A DNA stretch of 64,000 nt, from assembly GCA_017940895.1 (NCBI GenBank), contig JAGAXM010000027.1:85144-149143 (forward strand). Reading direction: 5' to 3'. Of the stretch, positions 8,208-16,874 are shown one piece after another; the first letter of the stretch is position 1; every line of letters starts with the position of its first letter. The stretch is from Clostridiales bacterium (GTDB lineage Bacteria > Bacillota > Clostridia > Saccharofermentanales > Saccharofermentanaceae). Below the pieces are notes generated by a model. The model was not told where the DNA came from. It ran no database searches and saw nothing but the letters and a program-made list of their open reading frames with translations. The translations under genes and the position numbers were made by a program.

Positions 8208-9842
8208 ATGATCAAGTATACGGGTAAAGGCGTTTACGGTGCCGTGGCGATCGGCAAAGTGTCGGTGTTTAAAAGGCAGACCGCGAGCGTCGAAAAGGTA
8301 CGCATAACAGACCCCGAGGCTGAGAAGGCGCGTGTCACCGCAGCCAAGGAGAAAGCGACCGAACAGCTGCAGGCGATATATGAGAAAGCGCTTGCCGAGG
8401 TAGGCGAGGAAGAAGCCGCGATCTTCGAGGTTCACATGATGATGCTCGAGGACGAGGACTATAACGATGCGATCAATGACATGATCGACAGCGAGCTCGT
8501 CAATGCGGAGTTCGCTGTGGCATCGGCGCGCGATACTTTTGCGGCGCAGTTCTCCGCCATGGATGACAGTTATTTCCAGGCAAGAGCCGCGGATATCAAG
8601 GATATCTCCGACAGACTTCTGAACTGCCTTGCGGATAACGGCGCAAGCAGCGAACTTGCGGACGATAAGATGGTCGTATGTTCTGACGATCTCGCGCCTT
8701 CCGAGACGGTCTCGCTTGATAAGTCGAAGGTGCTCGCCTTCGCGACTGCTTACGGATCATCCAATTCCCATACTGCGATCCTCGCACGTAATATGAATAT
8801 CCCCGCTGTTATCGGACTCGGCAAGGAGTTCCTTGAGGGGATTGCCGACGGTCAGCAGATCTGCGTCGACGGCTACATGGGAGAAGTGTTCGTGAATCCG
8901 GATGAGGATACTGTGGCGAGACTTACGAAGAAGCGCGATGAGGACCTCGAGAAGAAGAGCCGTCTTAAGGAACTTATCGGTAAAGATAACGTGACTATAG
9001 ACGGCACTAAGATCAATGTGTTCTGTAATATCGGAGGACCCAAGGATATCCCTCTTGTCAACGAGAATGACGGCGGCGGTATCGGTCTGTTCAGGTCCGA
9101 GTTCCTGTATCTTGAGAATTCGGATTTCCCGTCGGAGGAGCAGCAGTTCGAGGCTTATAAGAATGTACTCGAATCGATGAAGGGGAAGAAGGTAATTATC
9201 AGAACTCTCGATATCGGCGCGGATAAGAAGGTCGATTACTTTAATCTCGACGACGAAGAGAATCCCGCGATGGGTATACGTGCGATAAGGATCTGCCTGA
9301 CGCGCCCCGAGATATTCAAGACGCAGCTGCGTGCTTTGTTCCGTGCATCAGTTTACGGCGATCTCGGTATCATGTTCCCGATGATCACATCCGAGAGCGA
9401 GATCTCCGAGATCATGGGCTTCTGCGACATCATCAAGGCGGAGCTCGATACACAGGGAATCCCGTATGCGGATAACATCGAGCTCGGCATCATGATCGAG
9501 ACTCCGGCCGCGGCAGTGATAAGCGATAAGCTCGCGCCGATGGTAGATTTCTTCTCGGTCGGCACCAACGACCTTACGCAGTATACGCTCGCGTGCGACA
9601 GACAGAATCCGAAGATCGAGAGATTCGTCGACACTCATCACGAAGCTGTGCTTCGACTGATCGAGATGGCGGCGAAGGCTGCGCATGATAACGGCAAGTG
9701 GATCGGCATCTGCGGCGAGCTCGGAGCGGATACTTCGCTTACGGAACGGTTCCTCCGGATGGGTATCGACGAGCTGTCGGTGTCCCCGCCTTCGGTGCTT
9801 AAGGTGAGGGACAAGGTCAGAAGCATAGATCTTTCCAAGTAA
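8208..9842 (+). CDS. ptsI: PTS Enzyme I (phosphoenolpyruvate-protein phosphotransferase)
   Basis: Enzyme I takes phosphate from phosphoenolpyruvate and passes it to HPr, driving all PTS uptake. The 544-residue protein has a helical HPr-binding N-terminal half with phospho-His near residue 188 in SNSHTAILARNMNIPAVIG. The C-terminal barrel carries GGIGLFRSEFLYL, MGIRAIRICLTRPEIF, GIMIETPAAA, FFSVGTNDLTQYTLACDR and the GICGELGAD signature. AAGGAGG precedes the ATG. It is the last gene of the sucrose operon and is followed by a strong terminator. Placing the general PTS genes in a sugar-specific operon is uncommon; another ptsHI copy elsewhere cannot be excluded. Confidence 0.97.
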   Translation: MIKYTGKGVYGAVAIGKVSVFKRQTASVEKVRITDPEAEKARVTAAKEKATEQLQAIYEKALAEVGEEEAAIFEVHMMMLEDEDYNDAINDMIDSELVNAEFAVASARDTFAAQFSAMDDSYFQARAADIKDISDRLLNCLADNGASSELADDKMVVCSDDLAPSETVSLDKSKVLAFATAYGSSNSHTAILARNMNIPAVIGLGKEFLEGIADGQQICVDGYMGEVFVNPDEDTVARLTKKRDEDLEKKSRLKELIGKDNVTIDGTKINVFCNIGGPKDIPLVNENDGGGIGLFRSEFLYLENSDFPSEEQQFEAYKNVLESMKGKKVIIRTLDIGADKKVDYFNLDDEENPAMGIRAIRICLTRPEIFKTQLRALFRASVYGDLGIMFPMITSESEISEIMGFCDIIKAELDTQGIPYADNIELGIMIETPAAAVISDKLAPMVDFFSVGTNDLTQYTLACDRQNPKIERFVDTHHEAVLRLIEMAAKAAHDNGKWIGICGELGADTSLTERFLRMGIDELSVSPPSVLKVRDKVRSIDLSK

Positions 9843-9867
9843 CACATTTTTCTTACAGATTATCTTC

Positions 9868-9898
9868 AAAGGACCGCACATTAGGTGCGGTCCTTTTG
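9868..9898 (+). terminator. Intrinsic terminator after ptsI
   Basis: A perfect 12-bp stem (9868-9879 with 9885-9896) has a five-base loop. The upstream arm begins AAA and the downstream arm ends TTT, so it could end transcription efficiently. It closes the sucrose/PTS operon. Confidence 0.9.
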
Positions 9899-9938
9899 TG
9901 TTATACTTAACTGTCAAATTTTTTATAGGAGACAGAAT

Positions 9939-10838
9939 ATGGGAGAGATGATCTTAAAAGCCACGGGGCTTTGCAAGGATTACGGCAAGAAGTCCGTTCT
10001 TCATAATGTTGACTTCACTATCAACAAGGGCGACATCTACGGTCTGGTCGGAAAGAACGGTGCAGGTAAGACCACTATCATGCGTATTATCACGGGACTT
10101 CAGGTTCCGACGAAGGGCGAGGTCGAGTACGGCTTTGACAGATCGAGATTAGGTTCTGTCGGCGCGCTCGTCGAGCTGCCTTCCATCTATGCGAATAAGT
10201 CTGCCGAGGAGAACATCAAGTTCCAGTATCTTAACCTCGGCCTCAAGATCGATGACTCGGTAAATGAGATCCTCCGTCTTGTAGGACTTGATAACACCGG
10301 CAAGAAGCCTGCGGGCAAGTTCTCACTCGGTATGCGTCAGAGACTCGGTATCGCCATGGCTATGGTAGGAGATCCGGAAGTGCTCGTACTCGATGAGCCT
10401 ATCAACGGTCTCGACCCCCAGGGTATCATCGGCGTGCGCGATCTTCTTATGAGACTTAACCGCGAGAAGGGCATCACGATCATCATCTCGAGCCACATTC
10501 TTTCAGAGTTAAGTAAGCTTGCTACAAGATACGCTTTCATCGATGACGGACATATCGTCAAGGAGTGCTCCGAGTACGATATCGAGCACGCGGGCGAGAA
10601 GCTCATGATCATATCAGTCGACAAGCCCGCCGAGTATGCTGCTGCACTCACGGCAAAGGGCTATAAGGCTGAGACTGTTACCACTCCCGATAAGGTCACC
10701 ATCCACGGTGAGGTTGATGTCACTGATGTCGTTATCCTTGCCAAGGACGAGGGAATCAAGATCACGGATCTTAGAACCGTCGAGACAGACCTCGAGGAAT
10801 TCTATGTAGGCGTTGTCGGAGGTAATAAGAATGCTTGA
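9939..10838 (+). CDS. ABC transporter ATP-binding protein
   Basis: This ATPase powers the membrane protein encoded next to it. The 300-residue protein has Walker A (GKNGAGKTTIM, near residue 45), signature FSLGMRQRLGIAMAM, Walker B (VLVLDEPINGLDP) and the switch histidine in ISSHILSEL. The C-terminal 80 residues are typical of drug or antibiotic-peptide exporters of the ABC-2 group. The ATG at 9939 is used because TAGGAG lies 8 bases upstream; longer readings start inside the terminator hairpin. It overlaps the permease gene by 8 bases. Substrate is unknown; bacteriocin immunity or lipid export are possible. Confidence 0.92.
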   Translation: MGEMILKATGLCKDYGKKSVLHNVDFTINKGDIYGLVGKNGAGKTTIMRIITGLQVPTKGEVEYGFDRSRLGSVGALVELPSIYANKSAEENIKFQYLNLGLKIDDSVNEILRLVGLDNTGKKPAGKFSLGMRQRLGIAMAMVGDPEVLVLDEPINGLDPQGIIGVRDLLMRLNREKGITIIISSHILSELSKLATRYAFIDDGHIVKECSEYDIEHAGEKLMIISVDKPAEYAAALTAKGYKAETVTTPDKVTIHGEVDVTDVVILAKDEGIKITDLRTVETDLEEFYVGVVGGNKNA

Positions 10839-11910
10839 GTTATTGAAGTTCGAATACTACAGATTATTAAAGTGCAAGGTTATCTGGGTCATGGCGGCTC
10901 TCGCGGCTTTGGCTCCTTTGCTTGTTGCCATCGCTATACGTCTGCTACTTGTTAACCTGGGCGACATCGAGATCGACGATCTTAACCTCACACACAGCAA
11001 CGTAAGGTTCTTAAACTGGTATGTCATCTCATACTTCTATGAGAGAATCCCGCTCGCGATCGCACTGTTTACGCCGCTGTTCGTCGGAAGAGACTACAAG
11101 GACGGCTTCATCAGAAATAAGATCACTGCAGGTCACACGAGGATCGAGATCTTCTCTGCGGTTGTTATCACGGAGGTTTCTCTTACAGTTGCATTGAGCC
11201 TTATCTACATCATCTTCGGCCTCATCGGCATGGCATGCACGGGCTTCGGCGTGGATCTTAACCACGGCGAGATGTTGGGAAGAGCGGCCACAATGCTTTT
11301 GTCTCTTGTTGCGACTTCAGTGCTGTTCGCGGTTATCTCACTGCTTATCAAGAGCAGGGCAGGTACAACCGTCATCTGCATCGCTTTCATCTTCTCTCTG
11401 GGTCTGTTCTCGATGCTGTCGACGAACTTCTCTTATACACACAAGATGATCGACGAGTATGAGGATATCTATAACGATGCGGTCGAGGACTATTTCGGCG
11501 GGTTTGACGGTAACAGCATGTACTACGGCGAAGTTGATGCAGAGTTCGATAAGGATTCGTATTTTAATGCCGGCTGGTATATCGGTCACCCGATATTCGT
11601 GCTTACCAATGCAAGTCTCGGCGATGAGTTCGTTGCGAATTTCTCCAACATTTTCATGGCAGGGGATATAGAGGACCTGTTCTCGTATCCTGACAAGATC
11701 GCGCGTACATCCTTCGTAAGTTCCTATATGACTTTGCTCTCGGGCAATAACATGGGTTACTTCATCAGTCAGGACGATATCGAGGATATCGAGGGAGCAT
11801 ACGTGGACTACGAGGTCGCGGAGCTTCAGTACAACCTGAAGTCGGTTCTGTGGGTTGCCGTTTACTTCTGCGGAGGATATGCTCTTTTCAGAAAGAAGAA
11901 CATTTTCTGA
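10831..11910 (+). CDS. ABC-2 type transporter permease
   Basis: The 359-residue membrane protein begins MLELLKFEYYRLLKCK, a typical ABC-2 permease start with an amphipathic helix before the first membrane segment. There are about six hydrophobic segments: one near residues 20-42, a cluster between about 75 and 205, and one at the C-terminus. A long acidic extracytoplasmic loop lies between about residues 210 and 320. The ATG at 10831 has GGAGG 9 bases upstream and lies inside the end of the ATPase gene, which supports coupled translation. Together the two genes form an exporter of unknown substrate. Confidence 0.88.
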   Translation: MLELLKFEYYRLLKCKVIWVMAALAALAPLLVAIAIRLLLVNLGDIEIDDLNLTHSNVRFLNWYVISYFYERIPLAIALFTPLFVGRDYKDGFIRNKITAGHTRIEIFSAVVITEVSLTVALSLIYIIFGLIGMACTGFGVDLNHGEMLGRAATMLLSLVATSVLFAVISLLIKSRAGTTVICIAFIFSLGLFSMLSTNFSYTHKMIDEYEDIYNDAVEDYFGGFDGNSMYYGEVDAEFDKDSYFNAGWYIGHPIFVLTNASLGDEFVANFSNIFMAGDIEDLFSYPDKIARTSFVSSYMTLLSGNNMGYFISQDDIEDIEGAYVDYEVAELQYNLKSVLWVAVYFCGGYALFRKKNIF

Positions 11911-11919
11911 TAAAAGTTC

Positions 11920-11947
11920 TTGACTCTGTGAAAATTTCCGCTAAAAT
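11920..11947 (+). promoter_or_regulatory. Predicted promoter of the zinc-ribbon/rpoD/rnf operon
   Basis: TTGACT at 11920-11925 and TAAAAT at 11942-11947 are spaced by 16 bases, about 90 bases upstream of the zinc-ribbon gene. No other convincing promoter was seen between here and the tRNA-Arg promoter, so a long transcript through rpoD and the rnf-like genes is possible. Confidence 0.55.
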
Positions 11948-12035
11948 GTAATGTGCACTTTAATGCCGTACTATGCCCTTTTGTGGCTTATGAGGCGTTA
12001 AAGGCGCATGATCTTAACAGGTAAAGGCGGATATA

Positions 12036-12797
12036 ATGGCTACTAATCAAGGCATATGCAAGAACTGCGGATCGCTTATAGTTTTCGACGAGAGGGACGA
12101 GCAGTGCGAGTGCGTATTCTGTCACTGTGTTTTCCCGTCAGCAGAGGCGATAGAGATATTTAACAATCCCGAGGGAAGAGAGTTTCCGAACGAGAAGTAC
12201 GAGCCCAACACGAGCTCCGTTAAGCATAACGTAACAAGAGTTTATTCTACCGAGAGTCTCGAGAAGTCAATCGCAAGAGAAGAGCTTCGCAAGCAGAACA
12301 GCGAAGGCGGCGTTAAGACGAATGAGTTCGAGGTACAGGCTAAGGACGTTAAGGCTCCGAAGTCTCTTGTTATCGGCGTTATCGCAGGTGCGGTTCTTAT
12401 CACTGCAGTAGTGCTTGCGATCGCGTTCCCTATGTATAAGAGCAGAACTGCTTTAAGAGCAGATATCGAAGCTGATATGAGTCAGGTGTTCGACGGCATC
12501 GCTACGGTAGCAATGACATCGGACGAAGAAGGTAAGTATTATGATGGTTTCTCGGTCTTCGGTCAGACGTGCCAGTACATGAATGCGGTAACTACAGAAG
12601 ATTTAAGTGAGGAAGACGCAGAAGCCATTTACGATAATTATTGTGCCCTCAGGGCAGAGAAGATCGCAGACGGAAGTGCTGATATCTATGACGGCGTGCA
12701 GACAAAGATTTATTGCAGCGGCGGATATTACACTGTTACGGGTGCGAACGGCAATGTGAACGTACAGTTCACGGAAGATGCAGAAGCGGAGGAATAA
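12036..12797 (+). CDS. Zinc-ribbon single-pass membrane protein of unknown function
   Basis: The 253-residue protein starts with a zinc-ribbon-like segment (CKNCG near residues 8-12 and CVFCHCVF near 26-33). A charged linker, one membrane segment (about residues 111-133, [14 protein letters not shown] and onward) and a C-terminal domain of about 110 residues, probably outside the cell, follow. No known family was recognised for the C-terminal domain. It lies directly upstream of the primary sigma factor and its end overlaps the sigma factor's apparent start by 20 bases. That links the two genes in expression but does not say what the protein does. Confidence 0.75.
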   Translation: MATNQGICKNCGSLIVFDERDEQCECVFCHCVFPSAEAIEIFNNPEGREFPNEKYEPNTSSVKHNVTRVYSTESLEKSIAREELRKQNSEGGVKTNEFEVQAKDVKAPKSLVIGVIAGAVLITAVVLAIAFPMYKSRTALRADIEADMSQVFDGIATVAMTSDEEGKYYDGFSVFGQTCQYMNAVTTEDLSEEDAEAIYDNYCALRAEKIADGSADIYDGVQTKIYCSGGYYTVTGANGNVNVQFTEDAEAEE

Positions 12798-14424
12798 GAC
12801 TACGGCTACTAAGAAGGCAGCAACGGCAGACAAGAAGACTGCCGCCAAGAAGACGACAACAACCAAGTCCAAGACGTCTTCGTCCAAGAAGACATCTTCC
12901 AAGAAGGCAGAAGAGCCCAAGAAGAGCTCCAAGACTTCCGCTAAGGCGCCTGCAAAGAAGGCAGAGCCTGCGAAGAAGACTGCAGCTAAGAAGGCTGAAC
13001 CTGCGAAAAAGGCTTCAACAAAGGTAGCTTCCAAGGCTCCTGCTAAGAAGGCTGAGCCCGCGAAGAAGACTGCAGCTAAGGCGGCTTCGAAGACGACTGC
13101 GAAGAAGTCCGAGCCTGCAAAGAAGGCTGCGGCTAAGAATGAAGCCAAGACAACCAAAACAGCAAAGACAACAAAGGCGGCAGAAAAGGCTCCTGCTAAG
13201 AAGGAGGCTTCCAAGAAGGCTGAGCCCGCTAAGAAGACTGCAGCAAAGGCTCCTGCAAAGAAGTCCGAGCCCGCCGAGACTAAGACAAAGAAAACAAAGA
13301 AAGCAGAGAAAGTGTCAGAAGAGAAAGCAGTTACTGCACCCGCTCCTGATACAACTGAGATCACCGACGATATCAGCGCGATCATTGCCCAGCTCAAGCT
13401 CATGGCTTCGGGAAGGGACAAGTCCATTACCGAGGGTGAGTTCGACCTTCTCATGATGGAGAAGGAAGTTACTCCCGAGCAGACTGAGATAATCCTCGCG
13501 AAGCTCGCTTCCTCGAAGATCAAGATCGTTCCCGATACTGATGACGATGAGGATGATACAGGTGATGACGTTACCGTTTCCGCCAGCGAAGAGATCAACG
13601 TAGACGACTCCGTCCGTATGTATCTCAAGGAGATCGGTAAGATCCCGCTTCTGAATGCAGAGCAGGAAAGAGAGCTTGCAAAGAAGATGCAGGCAGGTGA
13701 CAAGGATGCTAAGGATACTCTCGTGGAATCCAACCTCCGTCTCGTTGTATCAATTGCAAAGAAGTACATGAACAGAGGCTTGAGCCTCCTCGACCTTATA
13801 CAGGAAGGAAACATCGGTCTTATCAAGGCTGTTGATAAGTTCGATTATGAGAAGGGCTTTAAGTTCTCCACATACGCTACATGGTGGATCAGACAGGCTA
13901 TCACGAGAGCTATCGCAGACCAGGCGAGAACGATCAGAATCCCTGTCCACATGGTAGAGACGATCAACAAGCTTACACGTGTTCAGCGCCAGCTCATTCA
14001 GGACCTCGGAAGAGAGCCTACCATCGATGAGCTCGCAGAGAAGATGAACATGCCCGTTGATAAGATCCGCGACATCCAGAGGATCTCACAGGATCCCGTA
14101 TCCATCGACAAGCCTGTCGGTGAGGAAGAGGATTCGCACCTCGTTGACTTCATCCCGTCCGATGAGTATGTATCACCTGACGATGAGGTTAGCAGGGAGC
14201 TTCTCAAGGAAGACCTTATCAAGGTACTCGATCTTCTTACAGAGCGTGAGGCTAAGGTAATCAGATTAAGATTCGGTCTTGATGACGATAAGCAGAGAAC
14301 TCTCGAGGAGGTCGGAAGATCGCTCGGAGTAACAAGAGAGAGAATCAGACAGATTGAGGCTAAGTCCATAAGAAAGCTCGGAAGATCTTCTTATGCCAAG
14401 CGCCTTGAGGGTTATACGGACTAA
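12778..14424 (+). CDS. rpoD: Primary sigma factor (RpoD/SigA) with Lys/Ala-rich N-terminal tail
   Basis: Sigma-70 directs RNA polymerase to vegetative promoters. The C-terminal 340 residues carry all regions: region 1.2 ([16 protein letters not shown]), region 2 ([43 protein letters not shown]), region 3 and region 4 ([32 protein letters not shown]). The first 185 residues are a basic, low-complexity tail with repeated [12 protein letters not shown] units, unlike the short acidic N-terminus usual in Clostridia. The start is uncertain. The ATG at 12778 has only a weak upstream site, while a strong GGAGG at 12788 is followed by no ATG, only an in-frame ACG at 12802. It is 9 bases upstream of rnfC. 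Confidence 0.95.
   Translation: MQKRRNKTTATKKAATADKKTAAKKTTTTKSKTSSSKKTSSKKAEEPKKSSKTSAKAPAKKAEPAKKTAAKKAEPAKKASTKVASKAPAKKAEPAKKTAAKAASKTTAKKSEPAKKAAAKNEAKTTKTAKTTKAAEKAPAKKEASKKAEPAKKTAAKAPAKKSEPAETKTKKTKKAEKVSEEKAVTAPAPDTTEITDDISAIIAQLKLMASGRDKSITEGEFDLLMMEKEVTPEQTEIILAKLASSKIKIVPDTDDDEDDTGDDVTVSASEEINVDDSVRMYLKEIGKIPLLNAEQERELAKKMQAGDKDAKDTLVESNLRLVVSIAKKYMNRGLSLLDLIQEGNIGLIKAVDKFDYEKGFKFSTYATWWIRQAITRAIADQARTIRIPVHMVETINKLTRVQRQLIQDLGREPTIDELAEKMNMPVDKIRDIQRISQDPVSIDKPVGEEEDSHLVDFIPSDEYVSPDDEVSRELLKEDLIKVLDLLTEREAKVIRLRFGLDDDKQRTLEEVGRSLGVTRERIRQIEAKSIRKLGRSSYAKRLEGYTD
12955..13278 (+). repeat. Coding repeat: KK(A/S)EPA units in the sigma factor tail
   Basis: Five to six imperfect units of the form [14 protein letters not shown] are encoded here, interspersed with KAPAKK stretches. 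The protein pattern resembles the Lys/Ala/Pro tails of histone H1-like proteins and of some actinobacterial principal sigma factors. Codons vary between units (for example GAG with CCT or CCC for the EP pair), so the repetition is maintained at protein level rather than being a fresh DNA duplication. Confidence 0.8.
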
Positions 14425-14433
14425 GGGTTTCCT

Positions 14434-15927
14434 ATGTCCGCAGGCCGGCACAATTACTCTTTTTATAAAGGATTTCATTCAGACAACGCTTTGGACTTCT
14501 CAAAGCGTTCGTCTTTTGATCGCGATGTTATGCTCGAGAGAGTGTACCCGCGAAGGCTTATCCTTCCGATGCGCCAGCATTACGGAGACGAGTGTGTACC
14601 GGTCGTTAAGCCCGGTGAGACTGTAACTATCGGCCAGTGTATCGGGGCTCCGGCTCCCGGTACAATGGCCGTTCCTGTTCACAGCGGAATTTCAGGCACG
14701 GTAACCGATATAAGACCGATCGTCTTGCCCGACGATACGACCTGCAAGGCGGTGTTCATCGAGGGCGATCGTAAGAGGACATTCCATCCTTCGGTAAGAC
14801 CCAGAAACAACGTCAACGTCAGTGCCGCGACGGTAATGGGAATCATTCGCGATGCCGGTATCGTCGGCATGGGCGGTGAAGGTATCCCCACGATCGTAAA
14901 GCTTAACCGCGCGAAGAGGTTCAAGGTAAAGGAGCTTCTTGTAAACTGCCTTCAGAGCGAGCCTTATGCGGACTCGGATTATCTCATGATCTGCGAATAT
15001 GCGGATCACGTCATCATGGGTGCCGTCGCGATGGCGGGCGCATGCGGCGTAAGGATAATCAATATCCTGATCTCAAAGGACAGAAAGAACGAGATCACGG
15101 CATTAAGAAGCGCGATGGAGAGGACGTTCTCGAAGTATTCGGGATATGCGTTCAACTTAATTTACTTAAAGCCCAGGTTTCCTCAGGGCTACTACAGAAT
15201 GGTCGCCCGCGCGCTGTACGGCGTGAACCTCGACGAAGGAGAGGGACTCGAGGGAAGATGCAGAGCGGTTATGTTCAACTGCTCGACCGTATATGCATGC
15301 TGGAATGCGATCGCGGAGAGTATGCCGCTTTGTACGAGGACTGTAAGCATCAGCACGGAGGACGGACTTCTTCGTAATGTCATTGCTCCTATCGGAACGC
15401 CGGTGTCCGAGCTTTTCGACACGGTTAACGGCATCTCGACCACGTCCAAGACGATAGTGTGGGGCAACTGCTTCACGGGAATTCAGATCGACAACCCCGA
15501 TGTCACGCCGATCATCAAGACGACGTCGGGCGTGTGCCTTATAACGAAGATACAGGATGCGACCGCGCCGTGTATCGGATGCGGAAGATGCGCAGACGTC
15601 TGTCCCGTGGGGCTCGAGCCGGATAAGCTGTACCGCCTCATTAACGAGGGGCACGAGAGCGCGGCGGTGAAGTTCAATGCGGGAAGATGCATCAACTGCA
15701 GTGCGTGCTCTTATATCTGTCCTTCCAATATCAACGTGGGTCACGCGGTAGGAATGTTCGCCGCGGCCAAGCGCAAGAAGAGCAGCTTCCCTTATACCGC
15801 AGTAGGCGACAGACAGTGGGTCGACGACATCTCGCTGCTGTCAGCGGATACGGTTAAGGCTGCCGAGAAAAAGATCCAGAAGAGCGACTCGCTTACGTTG
15901 CCTTTCGAAGGGTGGGAATCAGAATGA
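14434..15927 (+). CDS. rnfC: RnfC-like iron-sulfur protein
   Basis: RnfC is the soluble NADH-binding subunit of the Rnf complex, which couples ferredoxin:NAD oxidoreduction to ion pumping. The 497-residue protein has the RnfC biotinyl-like N-terminal domain, the 51K-like core and, at the C-terminus, two intact 4Fe-4S motifs (CIGCGRCADVCP from residue 380, CINCSACSYICP from 419). The core is divergent. The usual glycine-rich GMGGAGFPTHVKL block reads GMGGEGIPTIVKL, and the usual NGAECEPY block reads NCLQSEPY. NADH/FMN use is therefore uncertain. It follows rpoD by 9 bases and overlaps rnfD by four (ATGA). Confidence 0.85.
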   Translation: MSAGRHNYSFYKGFHSDNALDFSKRSSFDRDVMLERVYPRRLILPMRQHYGDECVPVVKPGETVTIGQCIGAPAPGTMAVPVHSGISGTVTDIRPIVLPDDTTCKAVFIEGDRKRTFHPSVRPRNNVNVSAATVMGIIRDAGIVGMGGEGIPTIVKLNRAKRFKVKELLVNCLQSEPYADSDYLMICEYADHVIMGAVAMAGACGVRIINILISKDRKNEITALRSAMERTFSKYSGYAFNLIYLKPRFPQGYYRMVARALYGVNLDEGEGLEGRCRAVMFNCSTVYACWNAIAESMPLCTRTVSISTEDGLLRNVIAPIGTPVSELFDTVNGISTTSKTIVWGNCFTGIQIDNPDVTPIIKTTSGVCLITKIQDATAPCIGCGRCADVCPVGLEPDKLYRLINEGHESAAVKFNAGRCINCSACSYICPSNINVGHAVGMFAAAKRKKSSFPYTAVGDRQWVDDISLLSADTVKAAEKKIQKSDSLTLPFEGWESE

Positions 15928-16874
15928 ACATGAAGCATTCCGCACCTTTCATACATACGGAGATGAACGACTCGTATATCTCGATCGTTCACTTGATATC
16001 GCTTATCCCCGTTATGGCGGTGGCAGTCGTTTACTACGGCGTACGCGCGGCTATTCTTATACTGTTCTGCGCGGGTGTGTTCGCGGCGTCGGATGATATC
16101 TGCACGAGGGTAAGGGATCACCGCCACGACAGTTACTTAAGTTCACTGTTCTACGGCTCGGCGTTCGCGCTGCTGCTGCCTCCGGATACGCCGCTTTATA
16201 TCGCGCTGGCGGGCGTGCTGTTCGGCTCGATCGTCATAAGGCAGTTGTCGGGCGGAAGAGGATCGGCGCTTATAAATCCTGCAGCGGCGGCAAGGCTTTT
16301 TATACGAATCGTGTTCCCCGATAACGAGTGCGCGCTGTCTTTCCCCGGACAGAGCAGGACGTATATAAGAAGCCTGCTTATCGGCTCGCGCGGCATCGCG
16401 GGATTCGACATAAACGATTACTATCCTTCGGAGCTCATAACGGGAAGATACCCGTCTTTCCTCGGCACGGCATGTGCCTTCATGATGCTCGCGGGACTTA
16501 TCTATCTTATCGCGAAGAAAGCGTATAAGTTCTACATTCCGCTGGCGTATATCGCCATGACGGTTATGCTGTCGCTTATCGCGGATGCATACCTTGATAC
16601 GAGCAATACTAAGATGTTCCTGCTTACTTCGGGCGTGCTGTTTACCTCGGCATACCTGCTGTCCGACGACGAGACCGTAAGGCAGTACGGCGTGGTCTCA
16701 ATCGTGCAGGCATTCTTCTGCGCGGTACTTACCGTACTCGTGTCGGTGAAGACCTCGGGTATAGACGTAATCGTCGTTCCTGTCGTAGTGACGGGTGTGA
16801 TGACGGGCGTGTTCGACTATGCGGAGAGAGTAATAAGATCAACATGGGAGGAGAAGCTTCATGTTAAACCGTAA
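15924..16874 (+). CDS. rnfD: RnfD-like membrane protein, covalent flavin motif not seen
   Basis: RnfD is a membrane subunit of Rnf that normally binds FMN covalently through Thr in an SGAT motif. The 316-residue protein has about nine to ten membrane segments and the family block GGRGSALINPAAAARLF, and aligns by eye through IPLAYIAMTVM and the LTSGVLFTSAYLLSDDET block (usually ending DP). Between these, where SGAT is expected, it reads GSRGIAGFDINDYYP and lacks the motif. The ATG at 15924 overlaps the rnfC stop and has GGGTGGG upstream; the GTG at 15912 is less likely. It overlaps rnfG by 14 bases. Confidence 0.82.
   Translation: MNMKHSAPFIHTEMNDSYISIVHLISLIPVMAVAVVYYGVRAAILILFCAGVFAASDDICTRVRDHRHDSYLSSLFYGSAFALLLPPDTPLYIALAGVLFGSIVIRQLSGGRGSALINPAAAARLFIRIVFPDNECALSFPGQSRTYIRSLLIGSRGIAGFDINDYYPSELITGRYPSFLGTACAFMMLAGLIYLIAKKAYKFYIPLAYIAMTVMLSLIADAYLDTSNTKMFLLTSGVLFTSAYLLSDDETVRQYGVVSIVQAFFCAVLTVLVSVKTSGIDVIVVPVVVTGVMTGVFDYAERVIRSTWEEKLHVKP

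Noticed and set aside
12603..13826. A 407-codon open frame on the minus strand opposite the sigma factor
   Set aside because: It is the low-complexity complement of the Lys/Ala repeat region, giving runs of Phe, Ala and Val with no start context.
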